A stretch of 64,000 nucleotides of DNA from Flavobacterium sp. SUN046 (GTDB lineage Bacteria; Bacteroidota; Bacteroidia; Flavobacteriales; Flavobacteriaceae). Location of the stretch: positions 1 through 64,000 of the forward strand of contig NZ_JAPQNT010000013.1 of assembly GCF_028867965.1 (NCBI RefSeq), given 5' to 3'. The number at the start of each line of letters is the position of its first letter. The first letter of the stretch is position 1. Below the pieces are notes generated by a model, which saw only the letters and a program-made list of their open reading frames with translations, ran no database searches and was not told the DNA's origin. The position numbers and the translations under genes were made by a program. Shown here piece after piece: positions 7,910 to 17,000 of the stretch.

Positions 7910-9088
7910 TTATTTAAATGCCGGAATTCCAGTAATATCAGCACCAGTAATCAACAAGTGAATGTCATGAGTTCCTTCATACGTAATTACTGATTCTAAA
8001 TTCATACTGTGACGCATGATAGAATATTCGCCTGTAATTCCCATTCCGCCCAACATTTGTCTAGCTTCACGAGCAATATGAATTGCCATATCAACATTAT
8101 TTCTTTTCGCCATCGAAATTTGAGCCGTTGTAGCTTTTCCTTCGTTTCTTAAAACACCTAATCTCCATGTTAGCAATTGTGCTTTGGTGATTTCGGTAAT
8201 CATTTCGGCTAATTTCTTTTGTTGTAATTGAAACGATGCGATTGGTTTATCAAACTGAATTCTTTCTTTTGCATAACGCAAAGCGGTATCATAACAATCC
8301 ATTGCGGCACCAATTGCACCCCAAGCGATTCCGTAACGTGCCGAATCCAAACATTGCATCGGCGCGCCTAATCCAGATTTTCCGGGTAATAAATTTTCTT
8401 TTGGAACTTTTACATTATCAAAAATCAATTCGCCAGTCGAACTTGCACGAAGTGACCATTTATTGTGAGTTTCAGGAGTTGTAAAACCTTCCATGCCTCG
8501 CTCTACAATCAATCCGTGAATTCTTCCTTCTTCATTTTTTGCCCAAACCACAGCAACATCTGCAAATGGAGCATTTGAAATCCACATTTTGGCACCATTC
8601 AATAGATAATGATCACCCATATCTTTATAATTGGTAGTCATTCCACTTGGGTTCGAACCATGATCAGGTTCTGTCAAACCGAAACAGCCCATAAATTCGC
8701 CAGTAGCTAATTTTGGTAAATATTTCATACGTTGTTCTTCGGTTCCGAATTTCCATATAGGATACATCACTAAAGAAGATTGTACCGATGAAGTTGAACG
8801 AACACCAGAATCACCTCTTTCAATTTCTTGCATGATTAAACCGTAAGAAATTTGATCCAATCCTGCACCGCCATATTCTTCTGGAATATAAGGTCCAAAA
8901 CCACCAATTTCTCCCAAACCTTTTATAATTTGTTTAGGGAATTCAGCACGTTGCGCATAATCTTCAATAATTGGAGAAACTTCACGTTTCACCCAAGCAC
9001 GAGCAGAATCACGAACTAATTTGTGTTCTTCGGTTAATAAATCGTCTAAATTGTAATAATCTGGAGCTTGAAATAAATCTGGTTTCAT
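7910..9088 (-). CDS. gcdH: Glutaryl-CoA dehydrogenase-like acyl-CoA dehydrogenase
   Basis: A 392-residue FAD acyl-CoA dehydrogenase. TEPDHGSNPSGM and KMWISNAPFADV are the FAD-binding blocks, and the catalytic Glu sits in VITYEGTHDIHLL (about E371), the position used by glutaryl-CoA dehydrogenases. These oxidise and decarboxylate glutaryl-CoA to crotonyl-CoA in lysine and tryptophan breakdown. The Met at 9088 was preferred to 9100, because the upstream Met lies in a repeat element inserted in the leader. It is a single gene with its own promoter and terminator. Substrate assignment is by similarity of the active-site block. Confidence 0.85.
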   Translation of the reverse strand: MKPDLFQAPDYYNLDDLLTEEHKLVRDSARAWVKREVSPIIEDYAQRAEFPKQIIKGLGEIGGFGPYIPEEYGGAGLDQISYGLIMQEIERGDSGVRSTSSVQSSLVMYPIWKFGTEEQRMKYLPKLATGEFMGCFGLTEPDHGSNPSGMTTNYKDMGDHYLLNGAKMWISNAPFADVAVVWAKNEEGRIHGLIVERGMEGFTTPETHNKWSLRASSTGELIFDNVKVPKENLLPGKSGLGAPMQCLDSARYGIAWGAIGAAMDCYDTALRYAKERIQFDKPIASFQLQQKKLAEMITEITKAQLLTWRLGVLRNEGKATTAQISMAKRNNVDMAIHIAREARQMLGGMGITGEYSIMRHSMNLESVITYEGTHDIHLLITGADITGIPAFK

Positions 9089-9094
9089 TTTTTT

Positions 9095-9133
9095 TGTCAT
9101 TGCGAGTGCAACACAGTGAAGCGATGCAATCTG
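9095..9133. repeat. TGTCATTGCGAG-family repeat in the gcdH leader
   Basis: Starts TGTCATTGCGAG and ends GAAGCGATGCAATCTG, a composition also seen (with shorter or altered centres) at 32261, 32519 and 35439. It sits between the gcdH promoter and start codon and would be transcribed into the 5' leader. Confidence 0.6.
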
Positions 9134-9167
9134 TTTATAACTATTTTTATATTTACGAAAACGTTTG

Positions 9168-9175
9168 CAAAGGTA
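9168..9175 (-). promoter_or_regulatory. Minus-7 box of gcdH
   Basis: TACCTTTG on the minus strand fits TAnnTTTG and lies about 80 bases upstream of the start, leaving the repeat at 9095-9133 inside the leader. Confidence 0.5.
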
Positions 9176-9254
9176 ATAAAAACATATTTGAGAATTGCTT
9201 CAACGGTTGTTATAATTTTTTCAATTTGTTAAACTGAGTTTGTCAAAGTTTAGA

Positions 9255-9332
9255 AGCTATTTCCAGCTTTCCATTGTATCTTTTCCTTTTAACGAAAAAA
9301 GAAAAAGGATGTCATTTCAATCTGGGCTAGGG
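9255..9332. repeat. Extragenic hairpin repeat, copy 1
   Basis: Begins TTTCCAGCTTTCC, has a CCTTTT/AAAAGG-type stem in the middle and ends TCAATCTGGGCTA. A related copy lies at 13813-13876. Apart from this and the repeat at 9095 I see nothing in the 300 bases between gcdH and the next gene. Confidence 0.5.
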
Positions 9333-9404
9333 TTACATCTTATTAATTAACTATTTTTGAAATTTATATTTAATTCATACATTTAATTTATATATACATA
9401 TAAT

Positions 9405-10226
9405 ATGAACAAATTAGTTTTTTTCTTTTTTCTCATTTTCAATTTAACTTATTCTCAAGTAAAATATTCAATTTATGACTCTCAAACTAAATTACCAATT
9501 AGTTATGCTAATATTTGGAAAGAGAAAATGCTTTATATTTCAACAGATTCTTTAGGTGAGTTTGTTGTAAAAGATAAAGATTTAAAAGACAATTTTAAGA
9601 TTACTGCCATTGGATATAATGATACAATTATTCAATTAAATGAAAACAATATTTATATTAAATCTTCTAAAATTCTTTTAGATGAAGTTAGAATTATTAA
9701 AAGAAAAAATGAAAAAGCCGTAAAAATTGGAAAAGCAAAAAGAGGAGATACAGTATATGGAGTTCAATACGATGCAAAAAATGGAAAGTGTGCCAAATAT
9801 TTTTTAAATCAAAATGATGGGATTACTTTCCTTAATAAAATTAAATTCGTTGCCCTAACTTCTGATAAAAATAGAATTGTAAATCTTGTATTTTATTCAG
9901 TTGGAATAAATGGTGAACCTAAAGAGATTTTAAATACAGAAAATAAAATTATCCAATTTAAGAAAGGAAATCATACCATTGAGGTTGATGTATGTGATTT
10001 AAATATTGAGTTTCCAAAAGAAGGCATATTTGTGGTAATACAACATTTATTATTAGAACAAAATAAAAATTATGCAAAACCATATTATCCGAATGCTTTC
10101 GTTTATGAACCTTGTATTTGGGTTGATTATTGCGATGAATATAAAGACACTTGGTATTTCAAAGATGATAAATGGGAAAAGAACAATCGATTTTCTATAA
10201 ATATGGAAATTAGTATTTCAAATTAA
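9405..10226 (+). CDS. Exported protein with carboxypeptidase-regulatory-like N-terminal domain
   Basis: A 273-residue protein with a Sec signal peptide (residues 1-17, ending TYSQ). Residues 18-100 look like the carboxypeptidase D regulatory-like beta-sandwich: SIYDSQTKLPISYANI, then STDSLGEFVV and ITAIGYNDTII, then LDEVRI. This module commonly precedes surface or TonB-dependent proteins in Bacteroidota. The C-terminal half (FYSVGINGEPKE, VVIQHLLLE) has no recognised domain and no T9SS sorting signal or lipobox, so it may be periplasmic. Stand-alone gene; role unknown. Confidence 0.6.
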   Translation: MNKLVFFFFLIFNLTYSQVKYSIYDSQTKLPISYANIWKEKMLYISTDSLGEFVVKDKDLKDNFKITAIGYNDTIIQLNENNIYIKSSKILLDEVRIIKRKNEKAVKIGKAKRGDTVYGVQYDAKNGKCAKYFLNQNDGITFLNKIKFVALTSDKNRIVNLVFYSVGINGEPKEILNTENKIIQFKKGNHTIEVDVCDLNIEFPKEGIFVVIQHLLLEQNKNYAKPYYPNAFVYEPCIWVDYCDEYKDTWYFKDDKWEKNNRFSINMEISISN

Positions 10227-10230
10227 TTAA

Positions 10231-10944
10231 TCACATCTTCAAATAAAAATCCTTAGTCAAATTGATATAATCATCCGTATATTCATGACGATTAATCTCA
10301 ATAACCAATTCGTCAGCCGTCAAAACCGAAAGTTCGTATCGTTTGAAAGCCAACAAACTTCTAACAATTGGAGTAGTGTGTGAACCTTTTACACGAGTAA
10401 CTTTTACAGGAAAAAGTTCCATTTCGGCACACAAATCAATAAAACGTTCTTCTTCTTTAAAAGGAATAATTACAGCAAAAATTCCGTTTTCTGAAAGTAA
10501 TAAATCGGCTGCTTCAATTAAATCTTCAAATGGCAAAGCATCTTGAAAACGTGCTAAATCTCTTTGGGAATTATCAGTTTTAAAATCTTCTGAATAAAAT
10601 GGCGGATTGGAAATGATAATGTCATATTCATCTTCAGGCTCATCCATAAACTCATCCAAACCAGCATGAAAGCAAAATAATCTATCACTCCAAGGTGAAG
10701 TTTCAAAATTCTCTACACATTGTTCATGCGCCTCTTCATCGATTTCTATCGCATCAATTTGCTCTGCATTAGTTCGTTGTGCCAACATTAAAGATAAAAT
10801 TCCAGTTCCAGCACCAATATCCAAAACCGAAAAAGGATTATTTTCAATCGGACACCAAGCACCAAGCAAAACCCCATCTGTACCAATTTTCATAGCACAT
10901 TTGTCTTGTTGAACTGTAAATTGTTTGAATTGGAATTTCGACAT
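10231..10944 (-). CDS. tRNA1(Val) adenine(37)-N6-methyltransferase
   Basis: A 237-residue class I SAM methyltransferase of the YfiC/TrmN6 family, which methylates A37 of tRNA1(Val). SAM site LDIGAGTGILSLMLA and the adenine N6 catalytic motif NPPFY (in DIIISNPPFYSEDFK) are both intact. N-terminus MSKFQFKQFTVQQDKCAMKIGTDGVLLGAW is typical. The 13 extra in-frame codons upstream come from the inverted-repeat element at 10960-11020, so the Met at 10944 was chosen. Confidence 0.88.
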   Translation of the reverse strand: MSKFQFKQFTVQQDKCAMKIGTDGVLLGAWCPIENNPFSVLDIGAGTGILSLMLAQRTNAEQIDAIEIDEEAHEQCVENFETSPWSDRLFCFHAGLDEFMDEPEDEYDIIISNPPFYSEDFKTDNSQRDLARFQDALPFEDLIEAADLLLSENGIFAVIIPFKEEERFIDLCAEMELFPVKVTRVKGSHTTPIVRSLLAFKRYELSVLTADELVIEINRHEYTDDYINLTKDFYLKM

Positions 10945-10959
10945 TATTTTAAAAATTAA

Positions 10960-11020
10960 AACCATTAAGAAATTAAGTTTCATTAAGTTCTGCCTTAATT
11001 TTCTTAATCTATTAATGGTT
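10960..11020. repeat. Long imperfect inverted repeat between rimM and trmN6 genes
   Basis: AACCATTAAG... on the left and ...ATTAATGGTT on the right, with internal TTAAG/CTTAA runs, can form a long imperfect hairpin. It lies upstream of the tRNA methyltransferase and downstream of rimM and may act as a terminator or mRNA end. Confidence 0.55.
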
Positions 11021-11041
11021 CAAAATTATAATTTTGCTTTT

Positions 11042-11566
11042 TTATAAATACATTTCTACAAGTCCTTCTGGTAAATCCATGATGACTTTCTTATTTTCTC
11101 TATCAATTTTAATTAAAAACTGATCAATCATCGGAACAAGAATCTCTACATTTCCATTAATTACTTCAAAAAGTGGTTGTGCCGAAGTATCATTAATAGA
11201 AACAATTTTTCCAAAAACACCAAGTCGTTGATCTTCAATTTCAAATCCGATAACTTCGTGAAAATAGAATTTGTTACCTTCAAGTTTAGGCAACATAGTA
11301 AGCGGAAGATACACTTCGTGATTTAAAATCGCATCAGCTTCAGCTTCATCATCAACATCTTCAAATTTTACTCGAAGAAAATCGCCTTTATGTAAATTAC
11401 TGCTTACAATAAAAAATGGAATCAAGTTTTTGTTGAAGTCAACAAAAACCGATTCCATATCTTCATATAGCTCAGGTTCATCTGTATCTAAATAAATCAG
11501 AACCTCGCCTTTGAAACTAAATTTTTTAGCGATTTTGCCTAAGTAGAAACAATCTTCTTTACGCAT
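11042..11566 (-). CDS. rimM: Ribosome maturation factor RimM
   Basis: 174 residues with the RimM N-terminal beta-barrel (FYLGKIAKKFSFKGEVLIYLDTDEPE) and a C-terminal PRC-barrel (FEVINGNVEILVPMIDQFL, VIMDLPEGL). RimM binds ribosomal protein S19 and helps fold the 3' domain of 16S rRNA during 30S assembly. It lies 12 bases downstream of the S16 gene, the usual rpsP-rimM order, in one operon. Confidence 0.95.
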   Translation of the reverse strand: MRKEDCFYLGKIAKKFSFKGEVLIYLDTDEPELYEDMESVFVDFNKNLIPFFIVSSNLHKGDFLRVKFEDVDDEAEADAILNHEVYLPLTMLPKLEGNKFYFHEVIGFEIEDQRLGVFGKIVSINDTSAQPLFEVINGNVEILVPMIDQFLIKIDRENKKVIMDLPEGLVEMYL

Positions 11567-11578
11567 AATCGCAACTAA

Positions 11579-12217
11579 TTAAGCTTCTGTTTCTTCGCTA
11601 GCTTCTTCAGCAGCTGGTGCTTCTTCTACAGCCGGAGTTTCCTCAACCGCAACTTCTGCAACAACTTCTTCAGCTGGAGTTTCAGCAACAACTTCTGTTA
11701 CTTCTTCAGCAGCAGGAGTTTCAGCAACTTCTTCTTCAACAACTTCTGGAGCTTCAGCAGCTTTTAGTGCTTCAGCAGCAGCATTTGTACGTTTTTCATT
11801 AGCAGCAACTTCCGCTTTTAAAGCTTTTGCTTTAGCAGCTTGTTGTGCTTTAGATAAACCATCTTTTTTAGCGTCAACTTTTCCAGCTTTTTCTTCAATC
11901 CAAGCAGCTAATTTTGCATCAGCTTGTTCTTGAGTTAAAGCTCCTTTACGAATTCCACCATCAAGGTGATGTTTCAATAAAGCACCTTTGTAAGAAAGAA
12001 TTGCTCTTGCAGTATCTGTTGGTTGAGCACCATTGTGTAACCATTGAACCGTTTGGTCAAGGTTTAAATCAATAGTTGCAGGATTTGTGTTTGGATTATA
12101 AGTTCCTAATTTTTCTAAGAATTTACCATCTCTTTTTGCGCGAGCATCAGCTGCTACGATCCAGTAAAAAGGTCTTTGTTTTTTACCGTGTCTTTGTAAT
12201 CTAATTTTTACTGACAT
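11579..12217 (-). CDS. rpsP: 30S ribosomal protein S16 with long acidic/Ala-rich tail
   Basis: A 212-residue S16. The canonical domain ([31 protein letters not shown]) occupies about residues 1-85. It is followed by a Lys/Ala helical stretch ([15 protein letters not shown]) and about 75 residues of Glu/Ala/Val/Pro low complexity rich in EEVA and TPAEE repeats. Typical S16 is 80-90 residues; Bacteroidota forms are often extended, but this tail is long and probably disordered. The repetitive DNA is prone to length change. Cotranscribed with rimM. Confidence 0.95.
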   Translation of the reverse strand: MSVKIRLQRHGKKQRPFYWIVAADARAKRDGKFLEKLGTYNPNTNPATIDLNLDQTVQWLHNGAQPTDTARAILSYKGALLKHHLDGGIRKGALTQEQADAKLAAWIEEKAGKVDAKKDGLSKAQQAAKAKALKAEVAANEKRTNAAAEALKAAEAPEVVEEEVAETPAAEEVTEVVAETPAEEVVAEVAVEETPAVEEAPAAEEASEETEA

Positions 12218-12234
12218 AATCTTTTGATTAATTT

Positions 12235-12272
12235 GAGGTTCTCGACCTCGGTTATTTAAGGGTGCAAAGATA
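12235..12272 (-). promoter_or_regulatory. rpsP promoter and leader hairpin
   Basis: Minus-7 box TATCTTTG on the minus strand (12272-12265), followed in the leader by a 5-bp hairpin GAGGT-TCTCG-ACCTC (12235-12249) just before the S16 start. The hairpin could serve autogenous control, but this is inference. Confidence 0.5.
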
Positions 12273-12391
12273 TAAAACTTTTTCGTTCAAACTAATACAT
12301 GTTAAAAAAATAGTCTTTAATCGATTTTTAGTTAAAAAAAGTGTGCTAATTCAGTAAAAAAACTATTTTTGTGGTTGTAATTAATATTCAA

Positions 12392-13141
12392 ATGAAAAAA
12401 ATAATTTGCCTAATTGTAATTCTATCTGTTTTTTCTTCCTGTACTACAGATGTTAAATTTAATAATCCCGGTTTTCAAGCTTATAGAGATGGAGTTTTGT
12501 TCAAAGGTATTGATGCAAAAGCGTACAAGTCAACTAATGGCACAATTACTTTAGTAGGTTTAGCTCAAGATGAAGAAGTTAATATAGATGTAGCTAATTC
12601 TAATGTAGGCACATATTATTTTGGTACTACTAACCAAGCAACCAAAGCTTTTTATAATTCAACCTTTAATAATGTACAACTTTCTTATGCAACTGATATT
12701 GTTTCTGGGCCTGTTGCTAACATGTCGGCAGCTATTACTGCTGGAGGAACAGGTTACGTTTCAGACTGCACATTGGTTAACGGCACTTACGCTTGCAGTA
12801 ACTCTCACCAAACAACAGGAGGTTCTGGATCGGGACTTTCGCTTTCAGTAATTACTAATGCAGCCGGTGTTGTAACATCAGTTAAGGTTGCATCTCCAGG
12901 AAATGGTTACATCGCTGGCGATTTAATCACTATTACTGGTGGTGGAAATAATGCTAAAGTTAAAGTTTTAAATGTTGAAGGTAGTAATGGAGAAATAAAA
13001 ATAACCGAAAATACTGGTGACACAATTTCAGGAGAATTTAAATTTAATGCAATCAACACTAACGGAAATCCTTCAGGACCAGAATTAGTTAACTTTCAAT
13101 ACGGAACGTTCTATAAAGTACCTGTACTTCCTGCTCCATAA
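12392..13141 (+). CDS. DUF6252-like lipoprotein with inserted Gly-rich module
   Basis: A 249-residue lipoprotein (lipobox SSC17). The first 110 residues and the C-terminal EIKITENTGDTISGEFKFNA resemble the flavobacterial DUF6252 lipoprotein family. Between them, about residues 112-195, is a Gly-rich block: ITAGGTGYVSDC, TGGSGSGLSLSV, GVVTSVKVASPGNGYIAGD, ITITGGG. This GxGY/GSGSG/VTSV pattern is known from beta-rich repeats in phage tail fibres and surface proteins and looks like a domain insertion. Minus-7 box TATTTTTG is at 12364-12371. Function unknown. Confidence 0.6.
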   Translation: MKKIICLIVILSVFSSCTTDVKFNNPGFQAYRDGVLFKGIDAKAYKSTNGTITLVGLAQDEEVNIDVANSNVGTYYFGTTNQATKAFYNSTFNNVQLSYATDIVSGPVANMSAAITAGGTGYVSDCTLVNGTYACSNSHQTTGGSGSGLSLSVITNAAGVVTSVKVASPGNGYIAGDLITITGGGNNAKVKVLNVEGSNGEIKITENTGDTISGEFKFNAINTNGNPSGPELVNFQYGTFYKVPVLPAP

Positions 13142-13166
13142 ATAGTTTTAGTACGGAATATTAAGT

Positions 13167-13196
13167 AAACCATTTGTTAACGCAGATGGTTTTTTT
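13167..13196 (+). terminator. Rho-independent terminator after the DUF6252-like gene
   Basis: AAACCATTTG and CAGATGGTTT form the stem (loop TTAACG) followed by a run of T. Confidence 0.75.
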
Positions 13197-13278
13197 GTTA
13201 AAATTATAATTAAACGCTAATTCATAGTAGATTACACTTTTTTTAGCATATCTTTACGAAGAATTTTAAAATAAAATT

Positions 13279-13668
13279 ATGAATATTTTTGTTGGAAGTC
13301 TTCCTTGGAGTATTGAGGAAGCAGATTTAAGAGAGTCTTTTGAAGTGTACGGATCTGTTAGTTCTGTAAAAATTATTACTGATAAATTTACTGGAAGAAG
13401 TAAAGGATTTGGTTTTGTTGAAATGGAAAATGACGAGGAAGCTGAAAAAGCAATAACTGAATTGAACGGTGCATCAGTTGATGGACGTACAATTGTAGTT
13501 AACAAATCAGAACCAAAACCAGAAGGAGAAAGAAAATCTTTTTCTAACAACCGTCCAAGTGGTGGTGGTTACAATGGTGGTGGAAATTCTCGCGGTGGCG
13601 GTAACGGTGGTTACGGCGGTGGCGGAAATAGAGACAGTAATGGTGGTGGAAACAGAGGAAGATACTAG
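13279..13668 (+). CDS. Glycine-rich RRM RNA-binding protein
   Basis: 129 residues: one RRM (residues 1-80) with RNP2 IFVGSL and RNP1 KGFGFVEM, then a Gly/Asn/Arg-rich tail (GGGYNGGGNSRGGG). This architecture matches the cyanobacterial and Bacteroidota Rbp proteins related to eukaryotic glycine-rich RNA-binding proteins, often cold-induced. It probably acts as an RNA chaperone or post-transcriptional regulator. Single gene ending in a strong terminator. Confidence 0.93.
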   Translation: MNIFVGSLPWSIEEADLRESFEVYGSVSSVKIITDKFTGRSKGFGFVEMENDEEAEKAITELNGASVDGRTIVVNKSEPKPEGERKSFSNNRPSGGGYNGGGNSRGGGNGGYGGGGNRDSNGGGNRGRY

Positions 13669-13689
13669 TTTCAAACTAAATTATATACT

Positions 13690-13722
13690 AAAAACCATTC
13701 GAGAAATCGAGTGGTTTTTTTT
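13690..13722 (+). terminator. Rho-independent terminator after the RRM gene
   Basis: AAAACCATTCGAG and CGAGTGGTTTT pair around an AAAT loop, followed by nine T. Confidence 0.85.
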
Positions 13723-13812
13723 TACTCTAAACTCGTTTCAAAATCTTTTAGTTAACATCAATAGTTAAATAAAAGTTTTTCATGAGCGAATGGCTTGTTA
13801 TTTATCAGTAAT

Positions 13813-13876
13813 CCTTTTTCCTGCTTTCCTTCCAGCCGTTAAAAAAAAACGGCGTCCAGTCAATCAGGGCTAATTA
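13813..13876. repeat. Extragenic hairpin repeat, copy 2
   Basis: Contains CTGCTTTCCTTCCAGCCGTT, a CCGTT/AACGG stem, and ends TCAATCAGGGCTA; both ends match the copy at 9255-9332. The 336 bases between the RRM gene and dnaE hold the terminator, this repeat and the dnaE promoter. Confidence 0.5.
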
Positions 13877-13931
13877 GCCAATCATAAACCTTTTGTTAAT
13901 AACTAATATTGACAAATAATTCATTAAAACG

Positions 13932-13939
13932 TACTTTTG
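13932..13939 (+). promoter_or_regulatory. Minus-7 box upstream of dnaE
   Basis: TACTTTTG, an exact TAnnTTTG match, 66 bases upstream of the dnaE start. Confidence 0.5.
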
Positions 13940-14004
13940 AAAATGTAATTATCAATTAGTTTTTTTGCTAATTACTAGTTACTTATCACTAATTACTTTT
14001 CAAG

Positions 14005-17000
14005 ATGTACTTAATCTTCGATACCGAAACCACAGGTTTGCCAAAAAAATGGGCAGCACCAATTTCTGACACAGACAACTGGCCAAGATGTATTCAAATT
14101 GCCTGGCAACTTCACGACGAAATGGGAAATCTTATCGAACATCAAGATTATTTGGTGCAACCAGAAGGATTTAATATTCCGTATGATGCCGAAAGAATTC
14201 ATGGAATTTCTACCGAGTTAGCACAACAAGACGGAATTCAGTTAAAAGAAGTTCTTGAAAAATTTAATATAGCTTTATCTAAAGCCAAATTTATTGTTGG
14301 TCAAAATTTAGGTTTTGATGTCAATATTATGGGTTGCGAATTTTACCGAATGGGAATTCAATCGCAAATGTCATCCATGCCAATTCTCGACACTTGTACC
14401 GAAGTTACAGCATCACTTTTAAAACTTCCTGGCGGACGCGGAGGAAAATTTAAATTACCAACACTAACCGAGTTACATCAATATCTCTTCAACCAACCAT
14501 TTGCTGAAGCTCACAATGCAACTGCCGACGTTGAAGCTACAACTCGTTGTTTCTTAGAGTTAATACGTACCGAAGTTTTTACTAAAGATGAACTTGAAGT
14601 CGAACAAGAATATTTCGAAGATTTTCAGCTTAAAAACCCTAGATCAATTCAATTAATTGGTTTACAACACATCAATTTAAAGCAAGCTTCCGATAAAATT
14701 CGTCAGCAATTTGGCGAAAAAGGAAACGCACCAATTTCTAAAGAAACACTTTCTGAAAACAAACAAATTCTCGTTGCTACTGATTTTGTGCACCTTCACA
14801 ACCACACACAATTTTCGGTTTTACAATCTACAGTTGCAGTAAAAGATTTAGTTGCCGCAGCCGTAAAAAACAAAATGCCAGCCGTTGCCATGACTGATAT
14901 CGGAAATATGATGGGCGTTTTTCATTTTGTGCGTGATGTTTTATACCACAATAAATCGGCAGAAGCCAAAAATAAAGCAGCAATTGAAGCTGGAGAAATT
15001 CCATCAGAAACTATAATAAAGCCAATAGTTGGTTGCGAATTTTTTGTTTGTGACAACCACAAAGATAAATCTAGAAAAGACAATGGTTATCAAATTGTCT
15101 TGCTAGCTAAAAACAAAAAAGGGTATCATAATTTAGCTAAAATGGCGTCCATTGCTTATACCGAAGGATTTTATTATGTGCCAAGAATTGATAAAGAAAT
15201 CATCAAACAATACAAAGACGACATCATTGTTTTGTCTGGAAGTTTGTATGGTGAAATTCCTAGTAAAGTGCTAAATCTTGGCGAAAATCAAGCTGAAGAA
15301 GCATTAATTTGGTGGAAAGAACACTTCGGCGAAGATTTGTATATTGAGTTAATGCGACATAATCAAGAAGATGAAAACCGAGTTAATTCAACTTTAATTG
15401 ATTTAGCTAGAAAGCATAATGTTAAAACGGTTGCCACAAATAATTCGTTTTACATAAACAAACAAGATGCCAACGCACACGATATTTTACTTTGTGTTCG
15501 TGATGGAGAAAAACAATCTACACCAATTGGTCGTGGCCGTGGCTATCGTTTTGGATTACCTAATCAAGAATATTATTTCAAGTCGAGTGAAGAAATGAAA
15601 AAATTGTTCGCCGATTTGCCCGAAGCCATTTCGAACATAACAGAAATAGTAGATAAAATCGAAATTTTCAATTTGGCACGAGAAGTTTTACTTCCAAAAT
15701 TTGAAATTCCGGAAACATTTTTAGTTCCAGAAGACACAACTGATGGCGGAAAACGTGGTGAAAACAAATTTCTACATCATTTAACGTATGAAGGAGCAAA
15801 ACGGAGGTATGCAGAAATTACAGACGAAATAAAAGAACGCATTGATTTTGAATTACTAACAATAGAAAATTCAGGTTATCCTGGATATTTCTTAATTGTG
15901 CAAGATTTCATAGCCGAAGCCAGAAATATGGGAGTATCTGTTGGTCCAGGTCGTGGTTCTGCAGCTGGTTCTGTTGTGGCGTATTGCCTCGGAATTACCA
16001 ATATTGATCCACTGTTGTACAATTTGCTTTTTGAGCGTTTCTTAAATCCAGATAGGGTTTCACTTCCCGATATTGATATCGATTTTGATGATGAAGGTCG
16101 AAGCAAAGTTATGGATTATGTAATTAATAAATACGGTTCCAAACAAGTTGCTCAAATTATCACTTACGGAACGATGGCAGCCAAATCATCGGTTCGTGAT
16201 ACAGCGAGAGTTTTGGATTTACCATTATTTGAAGCTGATAAAATTGCGAAGTTGATTCCGCTGAATTTGAATTTGGCAAAGATTTTTTCTATAGACGAAG
16301 ACAAGCTCAAAAAAGCGCTTCGACCAGAAGATTTCGATAAAGTAAAAGAATTAATTGCACTCGGAAAAGCATCCGATTTAGGTGGAGAAACCATTCAGCA
16401 AGCCCAAATATTGGAAGGAAATCTTCGAAATACCGGAATTCACGCTTGTGGTGTAATCATCACGCCAGATGATATTACTAATTTCGTTCCTGTTGCAACT
16501 GCCAAAGATTCAGAGTTATACGTAACCCAGTTCGATAACTCAGTCGTAGAAAGTGCTGGATTATTAAAAATGGATTTCTTGGGATTAAAAACCCTAACCT
16601 TAATAAAAGATACGGTTAAACTTGTAAAATATAGAACAGGTAAAGACATCAATCCAGACGAATTTCCTATTGATGATTTAAAAACATATGAGCTTTTTCA
16701 ACGTGGAGAAACGGTTGGTATTTTCCAGTATGAAAGTGCCGGAATGCAAAAGTACATGAAGGAATTAAAGCCTACGGTTTTTCCAGATTTGATTGCCATG
16801 AATGCTCTATATCGTCCAGGGCCAATTGCTTATATTCCGAGTTTTATCAAGCGTAAAAACGGTGAAGAAGAAATTGTATACGATTTAGATGCCTGCGAAG
16901 AATTACTAAAAGACACCTACGGAATTACAGTTTACCAGGAGCAAGTGATGCTTTTGTCGCAAAAATTAGCCGATTTCTCTAAAGGTGATGCCGACGTTTT

